From contig CAMQGK010000650.1 in the NCBI GenBank assembly GCA_947000775.1, positions 1,686,001-1,750,000 on the forward strand: a stretch of 64,000 nt of DNA, written 5' to 3'. Position numbers and translations under genes: made by a program. How positions within the stretch are numbered: the first letter of the stretch is position 1; each line of letters starts with the position of its first letter. The notes beneath the pieces were generated by a model. That model did not search any database. It saw only the letters and a list, made by a program, of their open reading frames with translations, and was not told the DNA's origin. This DNA comes from Pterois miles (taxonomy: Eukaryota > Chordata > Actinopteri > Perciformes > Scorpaenidae). This document shows positions 48,254-60,575 of this stretch, piece by piece.

Positions 48254-48316
<63 letters not shown>
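48254..48316. repeat. (AC)n microsatellite
   Basis: 63 bp of AC. First of three long dinucleotide tracts within 500 bp. Confidence 0.97.
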
Positions 48317-48318
<2 letters not shown>

Positions 48319-48437
48319 TATGTACATGTGTACATAAACACACGCACAAACACCTTTTCACAGACTGTGGGATTTGGAAACAAATAGTTTTGACACTTTT
48401 CAGTCAGATGTGTCTTTGAGAGTTTGAACAGATTAAA

Positions 48438-48439
<2 letters not shown>

Positions 48440-48523
<84 letters not shown>
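48440..48523. repeat. (TG)n microsatellite
   Basis: 84 bp of uninterrupted TG, opposite in phase to the AC tract 120 bp upstream. Confidence 0.97.
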
Positions 48524-48524
<1 letters not shown>

Positions 48525-48635
48525 TACACTCAGGTGAGGGACAAACAGAGGAACGACTAGGACAGACAGTGTGAGGTGTTATTTCTACAAGGGAGTATTT
48601 TGTGGAAGCTCACATGGCAGAGCTCAGAGAACTAC

Positions 48636-48737
<102 letters not shown>

Positions 48738-49023
48738 CGGCGGCTCAGGGGCGACCGACAGTGCAGTCCACGGGGGGAAACTGCTTCAGCGTTGCATGAC
48801 AGGATGCTAGCGGCTTGTTTACGCAGCCCACTCTCTGATACCCTGTCAGAGCCCAGAACACACACAGCTGCACCCACAATCAAAACACACACACACACAC
48901 AATAGACACGGCTACATGCACACTCGCAGGCCATGTTTCCCTTCGTTAGTGAGACCAATTACCTTGTAATTAAAGCCAGGGTGAGAAACGAGCTTTAGCA
49001 CCAAGAGTTCTGCATAGACAGAG

Positions 49024-49058
49024 GGATGCTGGGATGCTGGGATGCTGGGATGCTGGGT
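49024..49058. repeat. 8-bp tandem repeat (GGGATGCT)n
   Basis: Four copies of GGGATGCT in a row. Confidence 0.9.
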
Positions 49059-49796
49059 GGAGGAGAGAGAGGACGAGGAGTTCACAGGGTTGAGAACCGC
49101 CTCATGCTAGCAGAGCTATTGTTGGCTTCTTAATAAAGGGGAAAACATAGAAAAAAGGAGATGAAATGACAGGGTAGGGGAGATGATTAAATCACCTTAT
49201 TCCTCTAAAGAACATGGTGTTGTATGTTTGTGTGTGTTAGGTGAAATCAGTTTCCTCACGAGAAAGCATAATGCAGTGGTCAACACCGACTGAGTGCTTT
49301 TTCCCATGCGCAGTACATCTTGTTGTGGTGAAAATAATAAACAAAACTCAGGACATATGCACTTTTAGAGCAATTTGCCACAATGCAACCGTGCTGAAGT
49401 ATCCAGGCTCAGAGCAGTGAGATCTGCTGTTTTGCCGCTTTGTGCTGCATTAAATGCAAAGCAAAAGCATTTCCTAAAATTCTACTTCAGTAAGTGAGCA
49501 ATGAATTCAACTCTTTGCCATGATAGTTTTGTGGATTTGTAGGTGGATATAAAGATCAATGCAAAGAAAAATAACAAGCGCAGAAGTCGTCCAGGCCCGT
49601 GGCGAGTGTGTCCATATCTAAGACAGCAGCTCTTTTACAGATCAATACAGCAAAGTCAAGTTTGGTAGAGCTGGAGATAGTTGAAAAAGGAACACCTCAG
49701 TATTTTTAAGCTTTATGAAAGGATAGCATGACAATAATTTTAGTCAAACAGCATTTCATAAATTCCATATATCTGCTCAGCGCTGCACCACACTTA
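49059..49796. other. intronic stretch without recognised features
   Basis: Nothing supported. Confidence 0.5.
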
Positions 49797-49915
49797 GGGC
49801 TGGTATCGGTACCTGAGCCCAGGGCCAGACCGGCCGTGTGAGGAGCGCATGGCGGCTGCGTTGCCTCGTGGCTGTGATTCACGCATTCGTTGTTCACATC
49901 AGCTTCATGTTAGCA

Positions 49916-49948
<33 letters not shown>

Positions 49949-50145
49949 TTTTCTGCACAGAGTTTGACTTTCATAATGGCCTTTTCATTTCATTTTAAAT
50001 GTCATTTATATTTATTTTAGACAGAGAAATGTCAAGAATCGTCTGGTAATTTGTAAATACTAGTAATAATCCACAATTAAAATCCTGTACTGTATTCATT
50101 CGTGGAGCCCTGCAAGTCTCTGCATGTTCTACAACACTCTGAGGT
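49797..50145 (+). mobile_element. GTGAGGAGCG-family MITE, copy 2 (3'-truncated)
   Basis: It has GGCCAGACCGGCCGTGTGAG, GACTTTCATAATGGCC, TTTTAGACAGAGAAATGTCA and GCAAGTCTCTGCATGTTC in the same order as copy 1, and stops at about 50145 before the second inverted repeat. A (CTG)n run of about ten units sits within it at 49915-49946. Confidence 0.72.
49915..49946. repeat. (CTG)n trinucleotide run
   Basis: About ten CTG units inside a MITE copy, so the alanine run in the frame across it is not from a protein-coding gene. Confidence 0.93.
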
Positions 50146-50454
50146 TGTCAAATTTAGATTTGCTCATGTGCTGTATAACTAAAATCATAACAAAAATCAA
50201 ATGAGCCCTAGTTTAGGAAAGCCACATATTTATGTACATTTTCTCTGAGCCTTTCATGAGCCTTCCAGGCTACTTGTTGGAGACTCCTCCATATTTTATA
50301 TTTATTATATTGACCTACAAGACTTACTTTCTTTTTAAAGTCTACTACATAACAGGATACAAATTGTTTTATGCATTAGTGAAAATAAAATAACAACAAT
50401 GACAAAAGTTAATTGTCATGTTTAATCTTTATTTCAGTCAGTTATTCTGGAGTT

Positions 50455-50608
50455 GGGCTGCACGGTGGTGCAGTGGGTGGCGCTGCAGGTTTGAATCCGG
50501 CTTGGGGCCCCTCTGGTGTGGAGTTTGCATGTTCTCCCCATGTTAGCGTGGGTTTTCTCCAGGTGCTCCAGCTTCCTCCCACAGTCCAAAGACATGCAGG
50601 TTAATTGA
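50455..50608 (+). repeat. SINE/LINE-tail repeat, 3'-truncated copy
   Basis: It begins GGGCTGCACGGTGGTGCAGTGG and runs through GTTTGCATGTTCTCCCC to AATTGATGACTCTAAAT, where it stops. The tail half present in the 17695 copy is missing. Confidence 0.8.
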
Positions 50609-53442
50609 TGACTCTAAATAAAAAAATTATGTTATTCTTTTTTACTACATACTTAACTGGACAAATGAGTTGCTAGATTTACTAGCCCAAAGTGGCATTT
50701 TACTAGCCCCAGGTAATCCTTATTGTTGAGCGCTGCGTAAAAAGTGCCCAAGCTGTCGAATGTCTTAAAAACAAGTTTTTGAATAAAGCGTCTCTTCCCT
50801 CAACTCCCACCAAGTCAAAAGTTTTCTCTTCCTGCTTTTCCAAAGTGACCTTGACGTGGGATGTGGGTGTTTCTGTGTGTGTGGGTGGGTGGGGAGGTAA
50901 CGAGACAATAATGGGCAGTGTGTTGTGTCTGTCCCTGACGTATTTTTCAGCGCTAATGTTTTTCTGCCAGTGAGGATAGCGGCGGACGCCTCAGGACACA
51001 CATGCATGCACACAGACAGCTCAGGTCTCTGGCTGCACCGCTGTCATCCAGGTCAGAGCGGCGGGCGGCGGGTGGGGAGACGGAGCTGGGAAGAAGTAGC
51101 GATGAAGAGAAAAGGAGGGAAAACACCACCATACTGTAGCACTCGAGTCCTACTCATTTCATGATGAACTACTTGAGCTCAAAAGAAGCATCTTCATTAA
51201 AACACAACAGCAGTCGTGTTGCAAATAAGACGCAAATGCACAGCACTCACTTATTTTGATTGATTCTAACAGTACTTTATAATCTCATTTTACACCCCTT
51301 GTTTCACTTCAGCAGCCACGGTTATGTTTTTGTAACATGCACATATGCGAATATACTCAGTCAAGTGTGAGTCAGTCTTTTGTGCGCCGAATCAATCAGC
51401 CAGAATTAAGCAGGAGCAGACGGGGAAACTTGTTGTTTTCTTGGCACATGCTGTTTGTGGGTTTAAAAGAGTCTGTGTGAGAGTGAGTGCTTCATCTGAA
51501 CAACTCTCTGATAGGTAAAGAAAGCACAAGAAAACACACACACACACATTCAGCGGCAGGGTTTAGAAGCAGGATTAATTGGAGAGTAACTGCCGGGTTC
51601 CCTCATGTGCTGTTGAGTGTTTGTTGGGAACCATCCCAGCTGTAGTTAAGAGCCTCTGGGTGCTTCTTCATCTGAAGCACAGTGAAACTCACTTTACCCG
51701 GCGCTGCAAACAATTCAGACCTGCTGAAAATAAGCAGCGGCATCAGCTTTTAAGCCTCTAACATCGTTTATATCAGATGTTCGACAGAAATGAGGAACAG
51801 GCTACATGTCTCACTCATTCTTACCCAGTGGCCTCAGACTAACAGCCTAAATCTCTATTGTCTAATGAAGTTAATGGACTAGACTGTTATGCATTATTGG
51901 CCTCATACTTAAAGCGCTTTGCACTTGGCTTCAGCCTGCAGCCTGGATGATCAGCCTGCATTTAAATACAGAAAAACTGCACCATGGAAGATCATCAGGA
52001 ATACAACTACAGGTGATGTGAAGCATGTTTGGACACACGAACGTCAGTCTAAAAACCGGAAAACTGTAATCTGGTCTGCTGGAACTGAATTAGTGAATAG
52101 GTCAGAGATGAAACAAGCAAATGAGATGGCAACAGACAAAGTGAACAACATTCAGGTATAACACAACTTGGGCCTTATTTTCACAGTTCAGGCCATCCTT
52201 TCTGTCAGTAATGATAACAGTATGCTTCCTGATATCTGGGAATGCAGCAGCATGAAACACAGTCAGTCATACTTCTTTCACACCACTAACCAGGGTTATC
52301 TGACCCATCTTCAACCTTGTCAACTCAAACCAAGCCAGTCTACCCGGGTTAATCCCCGGTCGGGACAATTCAGATAGCATACCAGTTAGCTCAGGTGCTG
52401 GAAATGGGCGGGGTCTTTAAACATCTGGAGGATTACAGAGAGAGGGGATGAAATCAGTAATCCAGTGGTTTGTGGACTAGCGGTTAGAAACTTTGAGTTC
52501 GCTAGTGACGCTAGTTCTGGATAGTTACCTTGGTTGGCAAGATGCATCTGTAATTCCTGCTAACTGTGACATTTATTGGGATGCTAATTATGGCTACTGA
52601 AAAACAGGCTTTTTTGTAATGATTATCTTGCTGAACAAAACATGTAAGTATTATTTTCTGAAATTTTTGTCGAGCGAACCAGGGCAACGCTAACTTCCTG
52701 GTTGGCCTACAAGAACACGTGGTCCCTGTAGCACCCTACTGGTTTCACTTCTCAGACCACTGGATTTTACCTGCAAATAAAGTCTTTTAGATAATCTGGC
52801 TAAACTGTTGGCTTAATCACAACCTGTCATTGTAGCAATGTTGGTTTTCCATTTCTCAGAAATGACTTTGGTGGTACTGTTATCATAACTCATAGAAATG
52901 ATCGCTAATCCTACAAAAATATGTCGAATAAATGTATATTTTTCTCTTAAATGTAGTGTACAGTGCAAATTTTGCAGGAGAAGAAGAAATCTGATTTGAA
53001 TATGTAATCTAAATGTAACCTGAGCAAAGGGCAGGAGTCATGCAGAGACAAAGAGGGGTCAGGTCTTTGGTGGAGGAGAGGAGGGTAAGAGGGGAACTAG
53101 TTAGTAGAGAGTGATGGAGGGGGCACACTGGAGGCAGATGGTTATAGTTGCCAGGGGCGACGCTAGGGGCATCCCTGAAGGGCTAGATGTACTGTACCAG
53201 CAGTCACCTGCCATCTATCACCTGTGGAAGTCTGTGTGAGAGAGATGGGGGTGGGGGCGGCTGCCTGTCATAATGCTCTAATCCTGAGTGACATTTATCC
53301 AATGGAGGCCTTGCTCATTCATCCATCCATCACGTTCTGTTCCTCCTTTCCATCCTCAGCTCTGCGCTTTATGTCCGTCCCTCCCTCGCCGCTTGTTGCT
53401 CTTCAGACAGACAGTCAAAACCAGCCCTGCATAGCAAGTACT
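50609..53442. other. intronic stretch without recognised features
   Basis: No named repeat or coding frame was recognised. Short open frames (for example 51919-52161) have no domain similarity I can see. Confidence 0.5.
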
Positions 53443-53577
<135 letters not shown>

Positions 53578-53688
53578 TAAGGTATTAGCAGGTTTATTGT
53601 AGCCCAGAAAGCTGAATTCCAGATCTGGTGTGTATGGTGCGGTCTCAAATAATAATCTGTAAATAGAAGTTTGTATTTGTGAATGAGT

Positions 53689-53876
<188 letters not shown>

Positions 53877-53959
53877 GCATTAGTCCCTTGAAAACGAAAA
53901 CAGGAAGACTGAGGACGGCGGATATACAAGCCGTTGTTATGATACGTACATGAAACGAA

Positions 53960-54420
53960 GCGGCGTATGTTCACACCACTCTCACTCACCACTTAGCTTC
54001 ATTCCAGATGTTACTGTGAGAATATCCAGTGTTGGAATGATCAGATGAGATGAAGATGAAAAATGAGAAGAGCCCTCTGTTTTTCCTCTTGGCTTAACTC
54101 GTTGGCTTGCTTTCCTCACCTCCATGTCTCTTCTCGTGCAATGATTATTTTAAGCTGAACAGCCAATCAGAGGGGTTTGGCGGTGCCGATTAAACATGCT
54201 GAATCGGCCGAAAAAACTCGGGCAGACTAGAGCCGACAGTGCAGGACGCACCGAAAAAACAAGGCTGGTGGACGCTCACCGACAGCCCCAAACTAGCCGG
54301 CGGCCGGCCGTCGACACTGGTGTGTTGTGGCCTCAAAGCGGAGCGCTGCCGACACACACGTCCTGCTGTCACGCATCAACACAACTCACAGCTCGTCTTA
54401 AAGCTCTGTCATTCTTGAAG
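53960..54420. repeat. probable MITE with CpG-rich right half
   Basis: AACATGCTGAATCGGCCG followed by a CpG-dense segment (GCCGGCGGCCGGCCGTCGAC, 54296-54315) resembles a recurrent teleost DNA-transposon derivative. The left part is AT-richer and undefined. The boundaries are uncertain. Confidence 0.45.
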
Positions 54421-54477
54421 TACCAGTATTTTTAAAATAGGGTATCATACCATTTTAAACAGCAGGAATCTGTGAAT

Positions 54478-54705
54478 CTGTTTACACAGTCACATTGTGG
54501 GGACTTGTCTTCCCTTTGGGGACAAAATGCACATTCCCATAATGTAAAACATTAGATTTTAGGGTGAGGACTTGGTTTAGGTTTAGCGTAAAGTCGGCTA
54601 AGGGTAAGGTTAGGGTAATCAGGCAAGTAGCAGTTACAGTAAGTCTCCAGGAATTGAGTGTAAGTCAATGTAATGTCCTCAGAAGTCACGGAAACATGAC
54701 TGTGT
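54478..54705. repeat. fish interspersed repeat ('attgtggggac' type) with telomere-like motifs
   Basis: The left side reads ACATTGTGGGGACTTG, and the right side, inverted, gives an approximate GAGGACATTACATTG. The middle holds GGGTGAGGACTTGGTTTAGG and AAGGTTAGGGTAA. Similar repeats occur widely in teleosts, from general knowledge. No coding frame. Confidence 0.55.
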
Positions 54706-54984
54706 GTGTGTGTGTTCACCTGTGGAGCCACCATGACTAATGCACCCGGAGATCCTTTCATTAGCGTTATGGTGTGGTAGGTGTGGCGTGTGTGGAGCAG
54801 CCATGACAGATGAAACGGAAGATTCTTTCATTAGTTGTGTTTGAAGCTCAGCGGGGTCACAGCAATAACAGACATTTATTTACAGCAGACTGGATGCTTC
54901 CCCTGCTGACACACATTCACAGGGAGGCCTTTCATGGAACATGCTCCCAAAAGGTAATAATATAAAGCACTCAGCAGGAGGAGT

Positions 54985-55095
54985 AACCCCGGACCCCTCC
55001 GCCCCTCCGCCCCCCCCCCCCTCCGCCCCTCCGCCCGTCTTCCCTTTCTTCCCATCTTGGCCTTTCTCGCCTTCCTCCCCCTCCCCCCCGCTCTC
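54985..55095. repeat. C-rich low-complexity tract
   Basis: CCGCCCCTCCG-type units with a 12-C run (about 55009-55021) and further C runs at 55077-55089. The complementary strand is G-rich and could form quadruplexes. Confidence 0.85.
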
Positions 55096-55837
55096 TGTGT
55101 TTCTCTCCCTCGGTGTGCTAAGTGTTGCAGCAGTAATGGTGATGGATGCAGATGGAGGGAGCAGGTCTTAAATGTCAAACTCAAATGAAAACCGCTGTTC
55201 CACTGAGACTAAAGCAGCTGGACACATCCAGTGTTATTTAACATACACACTCACAGATGAAGTCCTGTGCGGCCCGGACTAAGTGAACAATGAAGAAATT
55301 GATCTTCAGATGAGTGCATCAAAATTCGGATGACATTATAATCTTTAATAATAGGGAAAAATATCCCCTCAAGCATTCTTGGTTTTCCAAATAAATGGAT
55401 ATAGCTGGTCCTTTGTATGATACCTAATCTAAACATTTTTCAAACATGATGAGCCTTAATATGCGACTATTTGATCCAAAGAGCCAGTCTCACAGTCAAA
55501 TCGTCACTGTGGCGGGAAAATATGGTTATGAAACAAAGGATCATTCCATTCAGGCTATACGGGGTGCTGAATATCTGATTTGTCATAGATTTGCTTGGTT
55601 TACATGTAGCTTATTTTGGTAAAAATATCAGCCTATTAATAATACTGTTACTACAATTTTTGAAATAACTAATATGCTTTCAATCCGTCTCCTCAGTGTG
55701 CGTGAATAAATCACCATGTAGCCTTAGTTGCACTATCCAAACCTGTGGCAGTTGGCAATAGCCTGAGAGGCTAAATAAAATCAGCACAAGGCTACTGTTT
55801 GAAAATCAAAGCATACATTTATTAATCAGAGCACTGA
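55096..55837. other. intronic stretch without recognised features
   Basis: Nothing supported. Confidence 0.5.
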
Positions 55838-56128
55838 ATGTACTGTCGCCTCACAGCAAGAGTTCAAATCCAGCTCTTTTGTGCAGAGTTTGCATGCTCT
55901 CCCCATGCTATCGTGGGTTTTCTCCGGGTTTTCCAGCTTCCTCACACAGTCCAAAGACATGCAGGTTAATTGATGGCTCAAGGTGACTTGAGGTGTGACT
56001 CTGAGCTTATGTGCGCTGCAATGGACTAGCAGCGTGTCCAGGGTGTACCCTGCCTTCGCCCAATCCCAGCGGGGAATGGCTCCGGCCCCCCTGTGACCCC
56101 TAACGGTTGCATATGGATGGATGGATGA
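55838..56128 (+). repeat. SINE/LINE-tail repeat
   Basis: It contains CTGTCGCCTCACAGCAAG, GTTTGCATGCTCTCCCC, CAGTCCAAAGACATGCAGG and the terminal ATGGATGGATGGATG tail. The first 20 or so bases of the head are missing compared with 50455. Confidence 0.8.
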
Positions 56129-57111
56129 ACAATTTTCTGTCAAATCGGCAGGGGGAGGTATGTGGAATCAGCTGTTTGCAGCTTGCATCTCTCATTGACT
56201 TGTCGTCTCTTCACTTGGTTCCCTCCTGACTGTGGATTGCTCTAATTAGGGGGGAGTAGAGCCGAAAGTTGTATTTCCAACCATGAAAAGCAAGCAGGCT
56301 AACTGGAAGTGAGATGCAAGCGAGACGCGAGCGGTGCGTAAGCGCCCTGTCATCTAATCCACGCTGACTTCGCCTGCCGTAAACATCTCTGCCTGTCTGT
56401 CAGCAGCAGCTTGCTAACCTGCCTTCACCAGACTGAAAGCTGGTACCATGGAAAGTAATCAGCAGTGTTTGTAGGCCTATGTATTGATTAAGTGACTGTA
56501 TTTCTCCACTGATCATAGTGAGTGAAATAGACAAGTGCAACGACAGACTGGGAGCCTTGATCAGTCAATGCAGATACGGTTGTTGCGTTCAAAACACATG
56601 AACTGCGGGATGTTTGTGTGATTTATACAGCGGTCTATGCAGTTTACGTTTCACTTAACGTGATAAAAAACGCGTCTCACAGTCAGTGAGGATTAATACA
56701 TTTAGTAAAATGGAAGCGTATCTGTTCCGTGTGGCGCACGAGTGGCGGACTACAAACACGCCTCTGAAGATACTTTCAGCAGGGATTGTCGATGATCGTA
56801 AGCAACCATGAGGTGTTTTATCTGTCGATTGATCTTCTCCGCTCTGTTTCAGTACTCTGGATAGCGCCACACTACACAACAAACAGTGCTTCCTCCTCGT
56901 GGCGCCCGGCCCAGAGAAAATGGATGCAATGCTTCCTATTATAAAATAAGATTTATGCCATGTCAAGAAGACAAATAGTTAAACTGGGTGATTCAGCTCT
57001 TTTGTCTGGTGTTGAAAAAATGGAGGCCAATGTCACAAATGAGGATATGGAGCAAAGAGCAAAAAGTATAAGATTTATTTTGGCTGCATCCCAACATTAA
57101 CAGGTACCCTG
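56129..57111. other. intronic stretch without recognised features
   Basis: Nothing supported. The next recognised feature is the left end of copy F at 57112. Confidence 0.5.
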
Positions 57112-58399
57112 TAGGGATGTTAATTTTGAAAAATTTTCTTAACCAATAACTGATCCTCATTAACTGATTATTAATGTTAACCACCCTGATTTGTGCCTCA
57201 CATGGAGCGGTGCGCCAGCTGCAGTATATGAGGAGTCCCATCATCAGGAGAGTTACTGTAGCAGCCACGGTGCTGCGTTCACTGTCTCCAGTTCACCATC
57301 AGGAGAGTTACTGTAGCAGCCGCGGTGCTGCGTTCACTGTCTCCAGTTCACCATCAGGAGAGTTACTGTAGCAGCCGCGGTGCTGCGTTCACTGTCTCCA
57401 GTTCACCATCAGGAGAGTTACTGTAGCAGCCACGGTGCTGCGTTCACTGTCTCTAGTTCACCATCAGGAGAGTTACTGTAGCAGCCACGGTGCTGCGTTC
57501 ACTGTCTCTAGTTCACCATCAGGAGAGTTACTGTAGCAGCCACGGTGCTGCGTTCACTGTCTCCAGTTCACCATCAGGAGAGTTACTGTAGCAGCCGCGG
57601 TGCTGCGTTCACTGTCTCCAGTTCACCATCAGGAGAGTTACTGTAGCAGCCATGGTGCTGCGTTCACTGTCTCTAGTTCACCATCAGGAGAGTTACTGTA
57701 GCAGCCACGGTGCTGCGTTCACTGTCTCTAGTTCACCATCAGGAGAGTTACTGTAGCAGCCACGGTGCTGCGTTCACTGTCTCCAGTTCACCATCAGGAG
57801 AGTTACTGTAGCAGCCACGGTGCTGCGTTCACTGTCTCCAGTTCACCATCCGGTAGCGTTCACTGTCACGGTGTTGTGTGTAGTGTTGCTGACATGCAGC
57901 CACTTTCCCAGTAAAAGTCTCCACCTCACATTTAGTTTAGTTTAGCAGGTTGTCAGCTGTGTGTCTGCCTGGATTAACGATAGTGTTAGTGTTTATGCTA
58001 GGTTAGCAGCTGCTAGCTGCTAATGTTGCCGGTGGCTTCATGCCCGCTGTAGCATTAACTTCAGCAAGTTTCCGACAGACTGTGTGTGGTGGTGGTCAGT
58101 GTGTGTTTGTTGGTGGTGTTATAGCTGTGAACGTAGCTGTAGCAGACAGTGTGTGTTCAGTTTATTAGTCGGTGAATAAATGCTACGAGGCTACAAGCTA
58201 CAACTCCTCAGCTGGAAGTCCAGAGCCAACTTCCTGTATCAGTGCCGGCTCTCTCTTAAGGTGGACCAGCTTTTCTCCTTAAAGTGATGAGCTGCTCCTC
58301 AGCTTTTTAATTAATTTCTGATATTTCTTTTAACTTTTTTAACCGATAGTGTTAATCGTTAAAATGCTTAATGACGTTTATCGGTTAAACGGTTAGTTG
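57112..58399 (+). mobile_element. array-bearing hAT-like element, copy F
   Basis: The left terminus TAGGGATGTTAATTTTGAAA lies at 57112. Eleven consecutive 55-bp units have GAGTTACTGTAGCAGC at 57249 and every 55 bases up to 57799. The body follows, then a degraded right arm ending near ATCGGTTAAACGGTTAG without a clean CATCCCTA. Confidence 0.83.
57243..57850 (+). repeat. 55-bp tandem array, 11 units
   Basis: Exact 55-bp period, with only a few substitutions between units (CCACGG, CCGCGG or CCATGG; CTCCAG or CTCTAG). The high identity suggests recent amplification or homogenisation. Confidence 0.95.
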
Positions 58400-59886
58400 C
58401 ATACAGGTACTTCCATTCTGTGTTTGGTTTCATGCTCTTTTGTCTAACAAGTGTAGAATGCGCTAACAAAGGCTACGAAGAAGAGGACTGCAAGTCAACG
58501 GAAATGTTAACAATGCACAATTTAAAATATTAATAGATCTGACTATGAAATGTTTGGTGAGGAAGGAAATGCGCTCCTAGGAATTTTGAAACTGAATGTT
58601 TGTTTACAAGAAAACTCCGCCGGGCACCTTTAAAGCATGTTGGTGGTTCTACAAGTGTAACTTATTCTAGAATATTATATTAAAAGTTTCCCAGTTTGTT
58701 TTCACAAGCAGTCAAAGAGATTTAAAGCTGTTGTTTTTTTCTGACAGGCAGCTCATGTTTGGATGTGAAGGAGATATACTGTACGCCAGCAGTGGCATGT
58801 TTTACACAGGGGAAGAGACGGCGGGGTCATCAGAGCTGCTGAGCGAGCTTGTTTGTGCCTATATGCACATTTCACAGGACTGTTTCAAGTTTAATGAAGG
58901 CAATATTTAAATGTCTTCTGCGTTGAACAGAGACAATCCTCCGGTGGTTTAATCACTTACTCTCATCTCAGCCCAGCTGAGACATGACACACAATAGAGA
59001 GAGCTGTTCTCTCCAAAATAAGGACAGATGTTCTTCAGCTCTTTTGTCTCTGAAGACGCTGAGGCAGCCTGTCATGATTTACTCTAAGTAGGACTGTGAC
59101 TGAGTGTGTGTCTGCTCAGTGATTCACAGGAATGAGCTGATATTTATGTGTGTGTCTGTGTGTAGGTGTTATTGTTTTAAATCAATGGAGAACAGTGTTT
59201 TTCTCTAGTGTGCCCCTTTTTTCCTTCACATGAGACGAGGACAAATGAATTTTCATAACCATGATCTCCATCAGCCTTGGACTTTCAGAACTTGCTATGT
59301 CAGGTTATTAAAGCAAGAGAATCCTGTTATCTCTGATAATGACGCCTTTTGTTGCCTTACAGCTATTACGAGGAACTTTCTATTTGTGTTGATTTTGGCA
59401 GTCCCTGAGCACCAAAGGCCGTTTAGAAATCCTCTCATTCAGTTGCAGCAGGGTCTGACAGTCTGCCTCTCTTAAACCTGGTTCTGGTTCTCCCATGCTT
59501 CCCTTCCCTCCAGCTGGCCCAGCAGCGTGGTGTCAGCTCTCAGCAGGGACCAGTGGAGCGGCGAGGTGAAGCTCTGCTCCTGGACGGAGGAGGATGCTGG
59601 GGGATGCAGAGCTGTGGGTCTGGGTTTGGTCGCTGCTGGAGTCCCTGCTTGAGTCTGGGGAACCTGCATGCAGTAAATTGTTTTTTCTGTCTCTGGGGTA
59701 TAAAAGCCAAAGACAAGGATAACTACATAGAAATAACCAGTCTTCTTGCTGACGGTCTCGCCGGCACTCACCAGTACTGAGTACCTCCCAGGTACACTTC
59801 AGGTCAGAGAGACCTGAGCCTGCATGGACCTGGTGCAGACAACTTCATAGGTGAAAATGAGACTTCTGAATGTTGCTGCTGCTGTA
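58400..59886. other. intronic stretch without recognised features
   Basis: Nothing supported. Confidence 0.5.
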
Positions 59887-60575
59887 ACACTCAGGCCAGA
59901 CCGGTCAGCGGGGTGTGACGGCTGCTGAGCCAGCACTTTCTTTCTACATAGAGATTGTCTTTCGTAATGGCTGATTCATTCCATTATAAAAATCATTCAT
60001 TCATGGAGCTGCAAATCACTGCCTTCCTACAACACTTTTCCTGCAAATATTTCAGAATGAAAAACTTGTGTTAACAAATTAAGGAATTCTGTCTACAGAA
60101 AAAACGCTTGAGGGCTTTTATTTTTTAAATGATAGCAGGAAGTGTTGATAAAATAAATAAAATAATAAAATAAATCTTTACTTGTTTCATGTCCATGACA
60201 TTTTCTACAGATACAGACATTGAAACTGTAGTAATGCTGCTGGTATGATGTCAATATACAGTCAACAGATCACTTTCACTGTATACTGTGACATATTCTA
60301 CCGATAGCTAAACACTGAAAGTGGAGTAATGTTGCTGCGCTGATGTCAGTATAATGTAAAACGGTCATTTTCACTGTCTGCTGTTGCTGTGAACCGTATG
60401 CGGCTTGCGGTAAAAACAGGTGAGACCTTGAATCTCTAGAAGAGATGCAGCCGAGCCGCATGTGAGCTGCGATGTTCACGCAGACAGTGAGGCTGCTCAA
60501 CCCTCTCAACATGGACGCTGAAATAAAATTTCTGCCACCGTCACACGCTCCTGAGGCTAACTGTGTCATCAGTAG
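59887..60575 (+). mobile_element. GTGAGGAGCG-family MITE, copy 3 (diverged)
   Basis: It shares GGCCAGACCGGTC, ATTTCAGAATGAAAAAC, ATGTCCATGACATTTTCTAC, GATACAGACATTGAAA and CAACATGGACGCTGAAATAA with copy 1, and ends with GTCACACGCTCCTGAGGC. An internal segment around GATACAGACATTGAAA is partly duplicated (60195-60360). Confidence 0.68.

Noticed and set aside
54560..54620. Interstitial telomeric repeat (TTAGGG-like motifs)
   Set aside because: The motifs are isolated and irregular, part of an interspersed repeat, not a tandem array.
57243..57850. CRISPR-like regular repeats
   Set aside because: The 55-bp units are contiguous with no unique spacers, lie inside a transposon and are in a vertebrate genome.
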